Positions 41,645 to 52,291 of a stretch of 64,000 nt of DNA are shown piece by piece. The DNA is from Doryteuthis pealeii (taxonomy: Eukaryota; Mollusca; Cephalopoda; Myopsida; Loliginidae), in NCBI GenBank assembly GCA_023376005.1, contig CM042163.1, positions 4,965,961 through 5,029,960 of the forward strand, written 5' to 3'. The notes under the pieces were generated by a model. That model made no database searches and was not told where the DNA came from. It saw only the letters and a program-made list of their open reading frames with translations. The position numbers were made by a program, and so were the translations under genes. The first letter of the stretch is position 1. The number at the start of each line of letters is the position of its first letter.

Positions 41645-42480
41645 TCTTGCCTGCTGGAGTTGAACCCGCGCCCTCCCGAATGCAAAGAAATGCGATTCAG
41701 GCGTTGGAGAGACGTGAGGTGCAATTCAGGTGCCGGATGTTGGGGACTGTGTCCATAAATAACAAGTGAGTGGAGCGCTGAGGAGAAGCAGTTGGCCGAC
41801 GCAAGACGGCAGTCAGCGACAAAGCGCTTTGTGAATGACCAACAAAGAAATTGATTTTAATCCCAAACAAAACTAAATGGGAGTTGCAATTTTTCAGCGG
41901 CTGGTCGAAGACGAAGATGAAGACTGTGTTGACCAAAAGAAAGTTTGGCTTGCGAGAAGACGGTGGACTCGCTTCTTTTTTAGTCCCCTCTCAGCAGGAA
42001 CTTGTTGACTCAAATATTTATTTCTCCCCCTCTATTTTTTTTTCCTTCTATAATTTCATTATATGATATATTCAAAGCCATAAGAGTCTCTGTAAAATAA
42101 ATATATGGTCCAAAGTATGGGGACGCCTGTGCAATAAGTATAGGTCTGATCGTGAGTCGTGGCTTGACGTCGGACTACCTCGTTGGCACGCATGCAAATT
42201 ACTACACTGTGCGATTGACCCGGATGTGGGATTTTAGTCAGGGCAGTGAATGATTATTTAAGGCCTGCCTGAACACACCAGGATAGTTGCATTCCAATCT
42301 TGCTGATGAGGGCACTGACGTATGACAACGAAGAAGAAGAGGCAAGTGAGCTTTGGCGAAGGACTGCTAGAAAAGATTGTTGCAGGTGGCAAGGACTTAG
42401 TCAGGGGATTTGGTAGCTGGGAGAACCTCGTTATTCTGTGGTGAGATCCGGTTGTCCAACCCGAAGATTTTCTATTCATT
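41645..42480 (+). mobile_element. Retroelement/transposon remnants before the LTR nest
   Basis: A tRNA-like B box on the minus strand (GGGTTCAACTCC, about 41647-41660) precedes a plus-strand frame at about 41879-41965 reading FQRLVEDEDEDC and KKVWLARRRWTR. That acidic-then-KRRW pattern is reminiscent of the N-terminus of PIF/Harbinger transposase-like proteins, but it is too short to be sure. From 42113 to about 42440 a TATTTAAGGCCTGCC box and surrounding GC-rich sequence resemble an LTR promoter. All are decayed. Confidence 0.3.
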
Positions 42481-42671
42481 TATTATATAAAGGGAATGCA
42501 GTAATAGAGTAACTTGTTTATTGTTGAGGGAATGCAGTAGGGTTTGTTATTTGCAGTGTAAGATTCAAAGTTAATAATTGAACAACAGCTCCGACACGTT
42601 GTGAGACAAAACATTTTATATAGATAACAGCACATGGAAACGATACATAAAATATAGGATACAAACAAGAT

Positions 42672-43455
42672 TGTAGAAGTTATCCTCCAGATATAGAAAC
42701 AATGATACTCACCATCGCAGTGGGGTTCTAACTACCGTCGAGTTAGCAGACGAGAACAACAGGCAAGCTGTAACTTAATACAGTCCTTGCATGCTGCTGG
42801 CATAATGCAAAGTCGTGGCTGAAGAGTGGGTACTTATCCCTGTTCTTACTTTACACAAAATCCAACATGGCGCTGCGGGCAGGATTGTTACTGTCCTTCC
42901 AGATCGTCAGTACCAATTCAGGGTCGATGGATCAGGAAGAGTCACTCTCAGGAATCGCCGCTTCTTGAGGAAGTTGGAGGCCAAAGCAAAACCCACCGCA
43001 ATGCCAAGTGCAATGCCTGAACTTACAAGCCCTGCGAGCAATACTTCATCTATGCATTCCAATCTCCCAACATCTCCCAGAAATGATGCACATACAGCAA
43101 TTAGACACCCCACAGTGAGCACTGATACATCAACCTGCCTTCGTCCATCGAAAATCCCTCGAGCCCTGTCCAGGTTATTCCCGCATAACAGGGTAGGCCT
43201 TAAAGAACAGCTCACTCCTCGTAGAGCCTTGCCTGCACGCGGGGAAGGGAGAGGGGAGATGTAGAAGTTATCCTCCAGATATAGAAACAATGATACTCAC
43301 CATCGCAGTGGGGTTCTAACTACCGTCGAGTTAGCAGACGAGAACAACAGGCAAGCTGTAACTTAATACAGTCTTTGCATGCTGCTGGCATAATGCAAAG
43401 TGGTGGCTGAAGAGTGGGTACTTATCCCTGTTCTTACTTTACACAAAATCCAACA
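42672..43455 (+). mobile_element. Complete miniature LTR retrotransposon (TRIM-like), 784 bp, with target duplication
   Basis: Two 196-bp LTRs (42672-42867 and 43260-43455) begin TGTAGAAG, end CCAACA and differ at two visible positions. A TGG-starting primer-binding site (TGGCGCTGCGGGCAGG, 42868) follows the first LTR. A polypurine tract (GGGGAAGGGAGAGGGGAGA) immediately precedes the second. AAGAT flanks the element on both sides (42667-42671 and 43456-43460). The 392-bp interior keeps only the C-terminal tail of a Ty3/Gypsy-type Pol, so the element cannot move by itself and would need proteins supplied in trans. Confidence 0.9.
42866..43264 (+). pseudogene. Residual Ty3/Gypsy Pol C-terminus inside the miniature element
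   Basis: The frame 42815-43264 starts within the LTR, crosses the primer-binding site and then reads GRIVTVLPDRQYQFRVDGSG and RVTLRNRRFLRKL. This matches the segment after the integrase core in many invertebrate Gypsy-type polyproteins. Gag, protease, RT, RNase H and the integrase catalytic core are all absent. The first 20 or so codons come from the LTR and are not part of a natural protein. The frame stops at TAG in the second LTR. Confidence 0.7.
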
Positions 43456-44035
43456 AAGATAATATAAAGGGACACATTCATGAATGGTAATACAAGATAC
43501 AAATAGATACCTAAATGGATAGTCCATGCTGTATAAATCACTTACAATGATGAAGGGGGGAGGATGAAGCCCCACCGAGAAAGGGGTAGACTCTAGCCCA
43601 TATCAGTTCATTGAGAAGATGTAGCTAAAAGAGGAAGAGAAGTTTAAATCAGGCGCTTATATACCAGAGGTCCCCTGGTGGCCACAAACGGCAACACAGC
43701 GGGAAGATAACTCTTCCAGGCAAAGGGAAGATAATCCCCTACAGCAGTACCAGAGTGAATATTGCCTATCTCCCCGCCCACCCCCATTGTGTTCATTGAA
43801 TTTCGTAGGATCAACATTGTGGGAAGTAGAGTGTATTAAGAGGGAGTCTCAGACATAAGGGTCAAATTTGTCCAGTTTCCTACATACACATGACAGTCTC
43901 CTTATTTGAATTAGGGTTTGTGGTGCTTTGAATGGCTCAAGACTTTAGACATAGCATAAACAATTATGTCCTTGTTAAATACCAGAGGTTCTAACTGAAT
44001 GCTGTTTAAGACAAGTTAATCCGTTATAAAAGCAA

Positions 44036-44770
44036 CACAGTAACAGAGTAACTTGTCTATTGTTTGAAGAATAATTAAAGTTCCATTACCGTCAAACTGG
44101 GAAGACAAGGCAACAAACGGTTGTAACTTAAATACAAACCCGAATAGTCACAAAGTCTACTGCAGAATGACAGGATATATATAAGACCCACAATGTCATT
44201 CAAATCAAGCAGTCAAGCAGCCAATCAGAACTCAAGGAATGGAATCACCCAAATCACCCAAATTCATGGGTCATTCTTGATTTCTATATATACCAATGTA
44301 GGAAAGGCTGTCTACAGTCTAAAGAGAACAAAATATACGTTTTCAAAATGTAAAGACAAAGGGAAAGCACATGTACCTTTAACCTATTTTATTTACATAC
44401 AAACTCAATGACAGTCAATAAAACAAGTACTTAGGGGTAGTACTTACAACTCAGAATATCTCCCCCGTTGAGGGGGGTGTCAGGTCAAGTCTTCGGTTAT
44501 TACTCCCTCACTGAGGGGGGGTGGGTCTTTCAGTCACAAAGTCTGAGAAGAGTGTTCGTTTCTACGAGGCTTCCTGGTTGGTGCCAAAACCGTAAAAGAG
44601 GATTCTTCACCCGACCTGACAGGGGACGTTACCTTTACTACTTCCTGTCCCTAAAGGCACAGGAGAGTTCTAGTCCCTACACCAACTATCTTGGACACTG
44701 CTTAAGCTGTACTTAGTTAGTTGCTGTTATTCAAACCAACAGTAGACTTACTGACTTCAATATTGTTGAA
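44036..44770 (-). mobile_element. LTR-B copy on the minus strand, interrupted
   Basis: 44036-44350 is the reverse complement of the LTR-B repeat (TTACCGTCAAACTGGGAAGA, CACCCAAATTCATGGGTCAT, TATATATACCAATG). Its other end (TTCAAACCAACAGTAGACTTA and CTGACTTCAATATTG) lies at 44728-44766. Between them, about 44400-44725, is unrelated GC-rich sequence (CTCCCCCGTTGAGGGGGG, CAGGGGACGTTACC). The short ORFs are not recognised. Confidence 0.5.
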
Positions 44771-45020
44771 TGCAGTAGGGTTTGTTATTGTCTAATATAA
44801 AACACTGGTACATAGCTGTAAAAATATGTAAAAGATTGAAATGTTTTGTTTTTTTTTAGTTTAAATGAGAAAAAAATGAAATCTATCACTGAAATGGTCG
44901 GCTACAATTGGAATAATCACTAGAATTCAGATTAGTAAATCTTATCATAGCGCAAATTGACGCTCAAAAATGTATGTGACCTTCACCTTCCACCATTCTT
45001 CCCATTACTACAAAATCAGC

Positions 45021-45093
45021 GTTTACAACCAAGTCACATTGAAAGTCCCACTAGATCACCAAAGTTAAGCAGCGATGAGTCTGTTCAATACTT
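45021..45093 (+). pseudogene. 5S rRNA-derived fragment
   Basis: GTTTACAACC, TCACATTGAAA and GATCACCAAAGTTAAGCAGCG follow the first half of animal 5S rRNA (5S has GTCTACGGCC..., ATCACCGAAGTTAAGCAACG). The AAGTTAAGC segment is the box A of the internal 5S promoter. A few bases are missing before GATCACC and homology stops after CAATACTT, so the 3' third is absent. It may be the head of a 5S-derived SINE (SINE3 type) or an isolated 5S pseudogene. The following 300 bp is not recognised. Confidence 0.7.
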
Positions 45094-45827
45094 ATGTTAC
45101 ATAATTATTAGATTCTTAATATTTGTGTACAGAAGTGTAGAAATCAAAATGGCTGTTATAAGTTGCAGCCCATGGCCTTGAAGGATGAGTGACAAGGCTT
45201 GACCTCAGTCCTAACCTTCCGGTGGATACCATGAGAATCGGTGGAGAAGACTCTCTTCCAGTTTAGATTAGAAATAGATTTTAGTTAGTCGGCGAGAAAC
45301 CACGACTGTGGTGAGTCATGTATTGCACGCTCTGACTCAATCTGCGCAGATTGTCTGGTGGGGATTTAAAAATAAAGTAAGATCAAAGTAAATCAGAGTC
45401 TTGTGTTATTACCTCTAAAAACTACCAATGACGCAGGGCTTCTGATAAAGAGAAATCCCCAATGGAAGACCAGATACAAAATCCCCAAGATGAAGTCCAG
45501 ACACTAGAAGAGATGTTAGAAGAGACCTAGAAGAACTTAAGATGTCAGAAGAACAGAAGAAGAATAGAAGTAAGAAGTAAGTAAAGAAAGAAAGGTATGC
45601 AACACTTAGATTCATTTCACCTAGGTTGTTCCGCCCTGTCGGCTGGGCATTAGAATGCACCGACTGCACCTCTGCAGAGGGGTAAGACTCCCCCAATGGG
45701 GCCACCTGTTGGCCGTAGGTGGCGACCCGTGATGCTTAAGGATAGAGCCCAGGTGGGTGAGCAGTTCATGACATGCAATACTCCACTTTGGCCCTATCTT
45801 GGGTTAGACGGGCGGTCAGAGAGTCGC
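45094..45827. other. Moderately GC-rich repeat-like DNA, unclassified
   Basis: Holds GACTCAATCTGCGCAGATTG (45332-45351, containing the palindrome CAATCTGCGCAGATTG) and AGTTTAGATTAGAAATAG. GTTCCGCCCTGTCGGCTGGG and CACCTGTTGGCCGTAGGTGG precede a family K copy. This may be retroelement sequence but no coding domain or LTR ends could be defined. Confidence 0.3.
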
Positions 45828-46222
45828 CCTCCGATCAAACGGCTGGTCACGTCAAGCCTTAGCACCTATATGATTTTCCCAACCCTATTGCCCTTATGGC
45901 AAGCCCCAACCCTTTTTATCATATGGGTGCTAGAAGGTGGTGGCTGCGGGTCTACATGTCCTGGGAATGACGTTAAACTCTATCTGATGGTGAGGTTCCA
46001 GTTTTGGAGGTTTGGGGAATGTGGAGCACCCCTTCATCACCATTGCTCCCTGGTCCATTCTGACCCGGAGTGGTAGTACCTGTTAGGGTCCCATCTATGG
46101 GTTAAATAGAAAAATGTATCTATAAAAAAATTGTATTATCCATTAAGAATTTATTTATTTCAAAACTTTATCGGCATTAAATGACCCACTGAGGTCGATA
46201 TGCCGTAAAACAAAACAAACCA
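45828..46222 (-). repeat. Interspersed repeat family K
   Basis: This minus-strand copy (TCAAGCCTTAGCACCTATAT through TGACCCGGAGTGGTAGTACC and GGGTCCCATCTATGGG) ends in CGATATGCCGTAAAACAAAA. It joins the broken RPL23 copy exactly after the AACAACAAAGG codons. That breakpoint suggests family K inserted into, or was captured with, the pseudogene. Confidence 0.6.
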
Positions 46223-46224
46223 AA

Positions 46225-46546
46225 CCTTTGTTGTTGACAATCACACTGGCATTGTCTTCAAAATATATGAAAACACTGTCCTTCCTCCAGAATGGTTTTC
46301 ACTGTCGAATCACAACGGCTGGCATTACGTTTTTCCTTGATTCTGGCTTTCCTTTTTTGTCACAGTAGCAACCAACATGTCACCCCATCCAGCTGCGGGA
46401 AGTCTCTTAAGACGATCCTTGATTCCACTGTCAGCAATTACATAAAGATTTTTGGCTCCTGTATTGTTGGCACAATTGATAACTGCACCCACAGGGAGAC
46501 CCAAGGAGATCTTGAACTTTCCTCCGGCTGTAACACCACGACCTCT
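46225..46546 (-). pseudogene. RPL23: Ribosomal protein L23 (uL14) pseudogene, 5'- and 3'-truncated
   Basis: The minus strand encodes [38 protein letters not shown] and [18 protein letters not shown], the hallmark sequence of large-subunit protein L23 (uL14 family, about 140 residues), starting at about residue 4. Near 46340 extra bases shift the frame and stops follow, although the DNA still matches the VIRQ...FIYFEDNA...VNNKG part. The match stops at 46225, where a family K repeat begins, so the C-terminal quarter is missing. Upstream the sequence is TTACTTACAG|AGG, like an intron acceptor, at the position expected for the first L23 intron. It is certainly non-functional. Confidence 0.85.
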
Positions 46547-46569
46547 GTAAGTAACTTGATATCAAAATG

Positions 46570-47485
46570 ACTTGAGTCAGCATTAATTGACCCATAAAGG
46601 GTTGATATGCCATAAAAACAAACCAACAAAATCAGCACGCAGATGCTATCAATCTTAGCAACACTCCATTCCCAACAAAATTCAACCTAGTCTCCTGCTG
46701 ACCATGATCTAAGTTCATAGCATTGGAGCTACATACTCCTTCCGACCGTGGCCCAGGGAACATTGTTTTTCCAGCTGTTTGAGCTATAAGCCATTCCATG
46801 ACTTGCCTCCTCACCGCAGGTCTGCTGACCGGTCTCCTGACTGCCACCAATCTGGTCATGATCCCTGCACTAGCCTGCTCTTGTTCTGGTCTCCGACTGA
46901 CCATGATCCAGCCCGCTTGTGACCACGATCCAGCTTTTCTGCTGTAATCCCTGACTCTCCAGCAAACCACAGCCTGCTACCAATCCCAGTCTTCTGCTGA
47001 ACAGGATATCCTACATTCAACCCAGTCTCCTGCTGACCATGATCTAACCTGCTGATGACCCAGTCTTCTGCTGTCCATGTTCCAGCCTGCCCTGATCCGG
47101 CTTTTAGCTGTAGTTCCAAAGGTTATGGCAACAGCTTAGCAAATTGTCCTTTTCAGGACAAACCACAAAGTCTTTTCACAGCAACTACAAATCTTTTTCA
47201 GTCATGAGACTTTCTATCCCAACGAGAGGTCCCTATCAACCTTATCCAGCCACTTTCTATCTACCTGATCAAGCACATTTCCAGCCTCTGGAATATCCAT
47301 CCGTCCAACAACACCAATCAGCTTTATCTTCCTGACCTGTGATGCTGATGACCTTCCTGACCTGTGATGCTGATGACCTTCCTGACCTGTGATGCTGATG
47401 ACCTTAGCAGCAGGAAGACATTGACAACCCAACTCATTATCTTGTCTTATTCTCCTCGTTTACATGCAAATAAAACTGTCATCTT
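46570..47485. repeat. Degenerate minisatellites
   Basis: 46630-47110 contains irregular repeats of CTCCTGCTGACCATGATC, CAGCC and variants on the plus strand, 30-60 bp apart. 47332-47404 holds three units of the 24-bp repeat CCTGACCTGTGATGCTGATGA plus CCTT. The 72-112 residue minus-strand ORFs come from these repeats. A short family K end lies at 46575-46625. Confidence 0.55.
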
Positions 47486-47709
47486 TTTAAGCCTAAAACT
47501 TTGGACAAACAGTCCTCCTTTACCCGCTTTGTGTCACTTCATTTACCTCTTTCAACATGTTCATGGGGTTGGCAACCCTTATCAGCCCTGCAACACTCTT
47601 TACCAATCATCTCTGAATTTAAAAACAAAATTGAAAATCCAAAATGGCTGCCATCATTCATGAATCAACCATGAATGATGTTTGTATCTTAACTCTTAAC
47701 ATCCTGTTG

Positions 47710-50376
47710 AGAATTTTCTAAGTCCAGAGGAATCCCATTCCTATAAGGATTTATCAATAAATGGCTAAAAATGGCCTTTTCCTTTTTAAGTTAACTGTTA
47801 TTTCCCTTAAATTAAAGACTTCTAAATATGTTTAATATTACATTTAAACAAAGTCCAGATCCCCATTCCTATAAGGATTTATCAATAAATGGCTAAAAAT
47901 GGCCTTTTCATTTTTAAGTTAACTGTTATTTCCCTTAAATTAAAGACTTCTAAATATGTTTAATATTACATTTAAACAAAGTCCAGATCCCCATTCCTAT
48001 AAGGATTTATCAATAAATGGCTAAAAATGGCCTTTTCATTTTTAAGTTAACTGTTATTTCCCTTAAATTAAAGACTTCTAAATATGTTTAATATTACATT
48101 TAAACAAAGTCCAGATCCCATTCCTATAAGGATTTATCAAAAAATGGCTAAAAATGGCCTTTTCATTTAAGTTTCCTGTTATTTCCCTTAAATTAAAGAG
48201 TTCTAAATATGTTTAATATTACATTTAAACAAAGTCCAGATCCCCATTCCTATAAGGATTTATCAATAAATGGCTAAAAATGGCCTTTTCATTTTTAAGT
48301 TACCTGTTATTTCCCTTAAATTAAAGACTTCTAAATATGTTTAATATTATATTTAAACAAAGTCCAGAGTCCCATTCCTATAAGGATTTATCACAAAATG
48401 GCTAAAAATGGTCTTTTCATTTAAAGTGACCTGTTATTTCCCTTAAATCAAAGACTTCTAAATATGTTTAATATTACTTTTAAACAAAGTCCAGATCCCC
48501 ATTCCTATAAGGATTTATCAATAAATGGCTAAAAATGGCCTTTTCATTAAAAGTTACCTGTTATTTCCCTTAAATTAAAGACTTCTAAATATGTTTAATT
48601 TATTTAAACAAAGTCCAGAGTCCCATTCCTATAAGGATTTATCAAAATGGCTAAAAATGGTCTTTTCATTTAAAGTTACCTGTTATTTCCCTTAAATCAA
48701 AGACTTCTAAATATGTTTAATATTACATTTAAACAAAGTCCAGATCCCATTCCTATAAGGATTTATCAATAAATGGCTAAAAATGGCCTTTTCATTAAAA
48801 GTTACCTGTTATTTCCCTTAAATTAAAGACTTCTAAATATGTTTAATATTATATTTAAACAAAGTCCAGAGTCCCATTCCTATAAGGATTTATCACAAAA
48901 TGGCTAAAAATGGCCTTTTCATTTAAAGTTACCTGTTATTTCCCTTAAATTAAAGATTTCTAAATATGTTTAATATTACATTTAAACAAAGTCCAGATCC
49001 CCATTCCTATAAGGATTTATCAAAAATAGCTAAAAATGGCCTTTTCATTTAAAGTTAACTGTTATTTCCCTTAAATTAAAGACTTTTAAATATGTTTAAT
49101 ATTGCATTTAAACAAAGTCCAGATCCCCATTCCTATAAGGATTTATCAAAAATAGCTAAAAATGGCCTTTTCATTTAAAGTTAACTGTTATTTCCCTTAA
49201 ATTAAAGACTTCTAAATATGTTTAATATTACATTTAAACAAAGTCCAGATCCCCATTCCTATAAGGATTTATCAAAAATGGCTAAAAATGGCCTTTTCAT
49301 TTTTAAGTTAACTGTTATTTCCCTTAAATTAAAGACTTCTAAATATGTTTAATATTACATTTAAACAAAGTCCAGATCCCCATTCCTATAAGGATTTATC
49401 AATAAATGGCTAAAAATGGCCTTTTCATTTTAAGTTACCTGTTATTTCCCTTAAATTAAAGACTTCTAAATATGTTTAATATTAATTTAAACAAAGTCCA
49501 GATCCCATTCCTATAAGGATTTATCAAAAATGGCTAAAAATGGCCTTTTCATTTAAAGTTACCTGTTATTTCCCTTAAATTAAAGATTTCTAAATATGTT
49601 TAATATTACATTTAAACAAAGTCCAGATCCCCATTCCTATAAGGATTTATCAAAAATAGCTAAAATGGCCTTTTCATTTAAAGTTACCTGTTATTTCCCT
49701 TAAATCAAAGATTTCTAAATATGTTTAATATTACATTTAAACAAAGTCCAGATCCCATTCCTATAAGGATTTATCAAAAAATGGCTAAAAATGGCCTTTT
49801 CATTTAAAGTTACTGTTATTTCCCTTAAATTAAAGATTTCTAAATATGTTTAATATTACATTTAAACAAAGTCCAGATCCCCATTCCTATAAGGATTTAT
49901 CAAAAAATGGCTAAAAATGGCCTTTTCATTTAAAGTTAACTGTTATTTCCCTTAAATTAAAGATTTCTAAATATGTTTAATATTACATTTAAACAAAGTC
50001 CAGATCCCCATTCCTATAAGGATTTATCAAAAAATGGCTAAAAATGGCCTTTTCATTTAAAGTTAACTGTTATTTCCCTTAAATTAAAGATTTCTAAATA
50101 TGTTTAATATTACATTTAAACAAAGTCCAGATCCCATTCCTATAAGGATTTATCAAAAAATGGCTAAAAATGGCCTTTTCATTTAAAGTTAACTGTTATT
50201 TCCCTTAAATTAAAGATTTCTAAATATGTTTAATATTACATTTAAACAAAGTCCAGATCCCATTCCTATAAGGATTTATAAAAAATGGCTAAAAATGGCC
50301 TTTTCATTTAAAGTTAACTGTTATTTCCCTTAAATTAAAGACTTCTAAATATGTTTAATATTACATTTAAACAAAG
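47710..50376. repeat. 128-bp satellite array, 21 units (copy 1)
   Basis: The AGTCCAG landmark recurs 21 times at 122-131 bp spacing (for example 47721, 47852, 47980, 48108). The unit contains CATTCCTATAAGGATTTATC, ATGGCTAAAAATGGCC, GTTATTTCCCTTAAATTAAA and AAATATGTTTAATATTACAT. Units near 48233-48990 alternate between CCAGATCCCC...TCAATAAATGG and CCAGAGTCCC...TCACAAAATGG types, a two-unit higher-order pattern. The second half is more uniform with TCAAAAA variants. No protein is encoded. Confidence 0.9.
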
Positions 50377-50667
50377 GCTATTGTTTGGGGTGAATAAGGA
50401 AAATGAATGTGACTTCAGGCCGGGTGGAATGAGGTGGTATAGGACTTTAAGAGTTAAGATTTGCATTAGAATTCATTTGGCCAATTTGTTAATCTAAAAG
50501 GTGAATACCCATAAAAAAAAACAAAGGATCAAATAAACTGGTATTATAGAGAGGAGGTTTCTTTACTAAATGCTTTGAATGTTTGGTTTCTTTGTTTAAT
50601 GGCATATCAACTTTTGTGGGTTATCTATACATATATGTGAAGAAAAGGAAGTGAATCCGACGGTATG

Positions 50668-50998
50668 TAGTATATTAAGAAAATTTAAAAAAACACTGGT
50701 TTAAATAAGTTGAGTGGTAAGTTTATTGGCCGACGCTGCAGTGTTTCGATCTATTAATTAGATCATCTTCAGGGCATTTGTTGATATATGGAAATTTGAA
50801 TTTTGAACAGACTGATAAACAAGGACTATCACTTATTTTTCTTGTTATTCTGTGATAAAAATTTTTATCACCTTCCATATACCAACAAATGCCCTGAAGA
50901 TGATCTAATTAATAGATCGAAACACTGCAGCGTTGGCCAATAAACTTACCACTCAACTTATTTAAACCAGTGTTTTTTTCAATTTTCTTAATATACTA
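50668..50998. mobile_element. Inverted-repeat element with hammerhead-like motif in each arm (copy 1)
   Basis: The arms 50668-50791 and 50875-50998 are near-perfect reverse complements. The right arm (plus strand 50891-50937) has GCC, CTGAAGA, T, GATCT-AATTAAT-AGATC (stem II), GAAA, CACTGCAGCG (imperfect stem III), TT, GGC. The left arm on the minus strand (50729-50775) is the same but has TC as the UH site. Stem I is 3 bp. The short centre contains the palindrome GTGATAAAAATTTTTATCAC. The right end abuts a Helitron-like element with no gap. Confidence 0.65.
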
Positions 50999-51400
50999 TC
51001 CATATATAAAGGGCAGTTGGTATGTATGTATGTATGTCGGGAGGAAATTACAAAAATAAAACAATTAACACCAAATAAATATATGTACACATTCACTATC
51101 ACCAGTTCTTGTTTTTTGAACAAAAATAATGAAGATTTGATTTATATTCGTTAAGATAATTAAAAAATGAAATTTAATTGATAACAGCATGGAATTTTTT
51201 TTGCATTTAGTATTTTGAATAGGAGACATTAATTTTTCTTTTCAGATTGTCTTGTTCAACACAAAATCTTTTTTTATGTACAGATTTTAATGGTGAATCC
51301 TGTGAGGATCCAACTCACAATATAGTGATAATGAACCTGTGAGACTAACTTTTAAAAAATCCCTTCCTCTACCCAGGCAATGCCAGGTAGCCACTTCTAG
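50999..51400 (+). mobile_element. Helitron-like element B, complete (copy 1)
   Basis: Starts TCCATATATAAAGGGCAG after an A. It ends with the hairpin CTACC-CA-GGC-AAT-GCC-A-GGTAG, six bases and CTAG, followed by T. There is no target duplication and no ORF. Terminal sequence differs from element A, so this is a separate family. Other copies are at 58717-59113 and a 5' fragment at 22809-22935. Confidence 0.75.
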
Positions 51401-51459
51401 TTAAGAAAGAAAGGATGACTTTGGTGTCTAATGCCAAAGTCATCGTTTTAAGAGAGTCA

Positions 51460-51615
51460 GTATTGTCTAAGCCATAGCTAGAGGGATAAGGGGGTTCATA
51501 CCTTTCCCAAGAGTATTAGTCTAAAAGCAAATGTAATAGTTCGACTGGAGTTTGAACTCGCTTATTACAATGTGATAGTCTAGCACTTTAGCCATTACGC
51601 CATGAGGTATCCCTT
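51460..51615 (-). mobile_element. tRNA-derived SINE (family 1)
   Basis: The plus-strand sequence CCATAGCTAGAGGGATAAGG, TTTCCCAAGAGTATTAG, TGGAGTTTGAACTCG and AGCCATTACGCCATGAGG is the reverse complement of a family 1 head and part of its body. The A box is TGGCGTAATGG on the minus strand. It is short and 3'-truncated. Confidence 0.6.
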
Positions 51616-51678
51616 AAAATAAATGGTCTCCCTTTTAGGTATAAATAATATAAATATTTATAATATAAATAATATAAA

Positions 51679-52184
51679 TCTTATTATAATGGAGATTGTG
51701 GGTTTGTCTGTCTGTAACTGAAACTATATTACTATACAAGTCACAATTCCTTTAGTTATTTACATCATATTCTCCATGATTTTATTTTTATTTAAACCTC
51801 AATTATTAATAAAATTGTTTTACATTACTTACACTGTTGACTTCTAATTGTTTGGTTTTATCTTATTGAATATGAGCAAAAATCTCTGGGATAAATCTTA
51901 AAAGAAATTCATTAAGAAGAAGAAATAACTGTAATATTATCCTTTACTTCCTATTTTAAGTAAAGAGTTAAATTAGGAAAATTTACCAATGAAAGACGGG
52001 AGTAATGGAAAATTATGGAAGAGTTAGTTTCAAAGCTGTTCTATTTTTCGATAATACCCCCTCTGTTCCAAATCTTTTTATCTACATTCTCATTCAGTTT
52101 CATTAGCCTTTCTAATTTAATATGATATTTTATTATAAAATTTAACTAAAATACTTGCACCCGGAGGGTGCATATATTTGCTAG
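51679..52184 (+). mobile_element. Helitron-like element A, complete (copy 1)
   Basis: TC start (TCTTATTATAATGG), hairpin GCACCC-GGA-GGGTGC, nine bases and CTAG end, inserted between A and T. About 506 bp, the shorter version of the element at 1494-2112. No ORF of note. Confidence 0.8.
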
Positions 52185-52291
52185 TATTTATAAATATTTA
52201 TAAATAATAAATTTATAATAAATAAATAAATAATAAATAATAATAAATAATAAAATGTTATATAATAATAAATATATATATATGGTCGGTC

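Larger units (their letters stand above)
42557..43743 (-). mobile_element. LTR-A copy on the minus strand, interrupted by a miniature LTR element
   Basis: Read on the minus strand, the LTR starts TGTAGGGGATTATCTTCCC at 43743, has GGTATATAAGCGCC, and ends ACTTTGAATCTTACA at 42557. It is broken at 42672-43460 by another LTR element, which brought a 5-bp target duplication. Without the insert it is about 398 bp, comparable with the other LTR-A copies. Confidence 0.75.

Noticed and set aside
41416..41769. 117-codon plus-strand ORF
   Set aside because: It crosses from a C-rich repeat into a tRNA-like SINE fragment and has no recognised domain.
42302..42340. CTGATGAGGGCAC...CGAAG resembling a hammerhead core
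   Set aside because: The bases between the boxes do not pair and the GAAA box is absent.
46292..46570. 92-codon plus-strand ORF
   Set aside because: It is the antisense shadow of the RPL23 pseudogene.
47341..47405. Repeated CTGATGACC in the 24-bp minisatellite
   Set aside because: No GAAA box or stems; CTGATGA arises here simply from the repeat unit.
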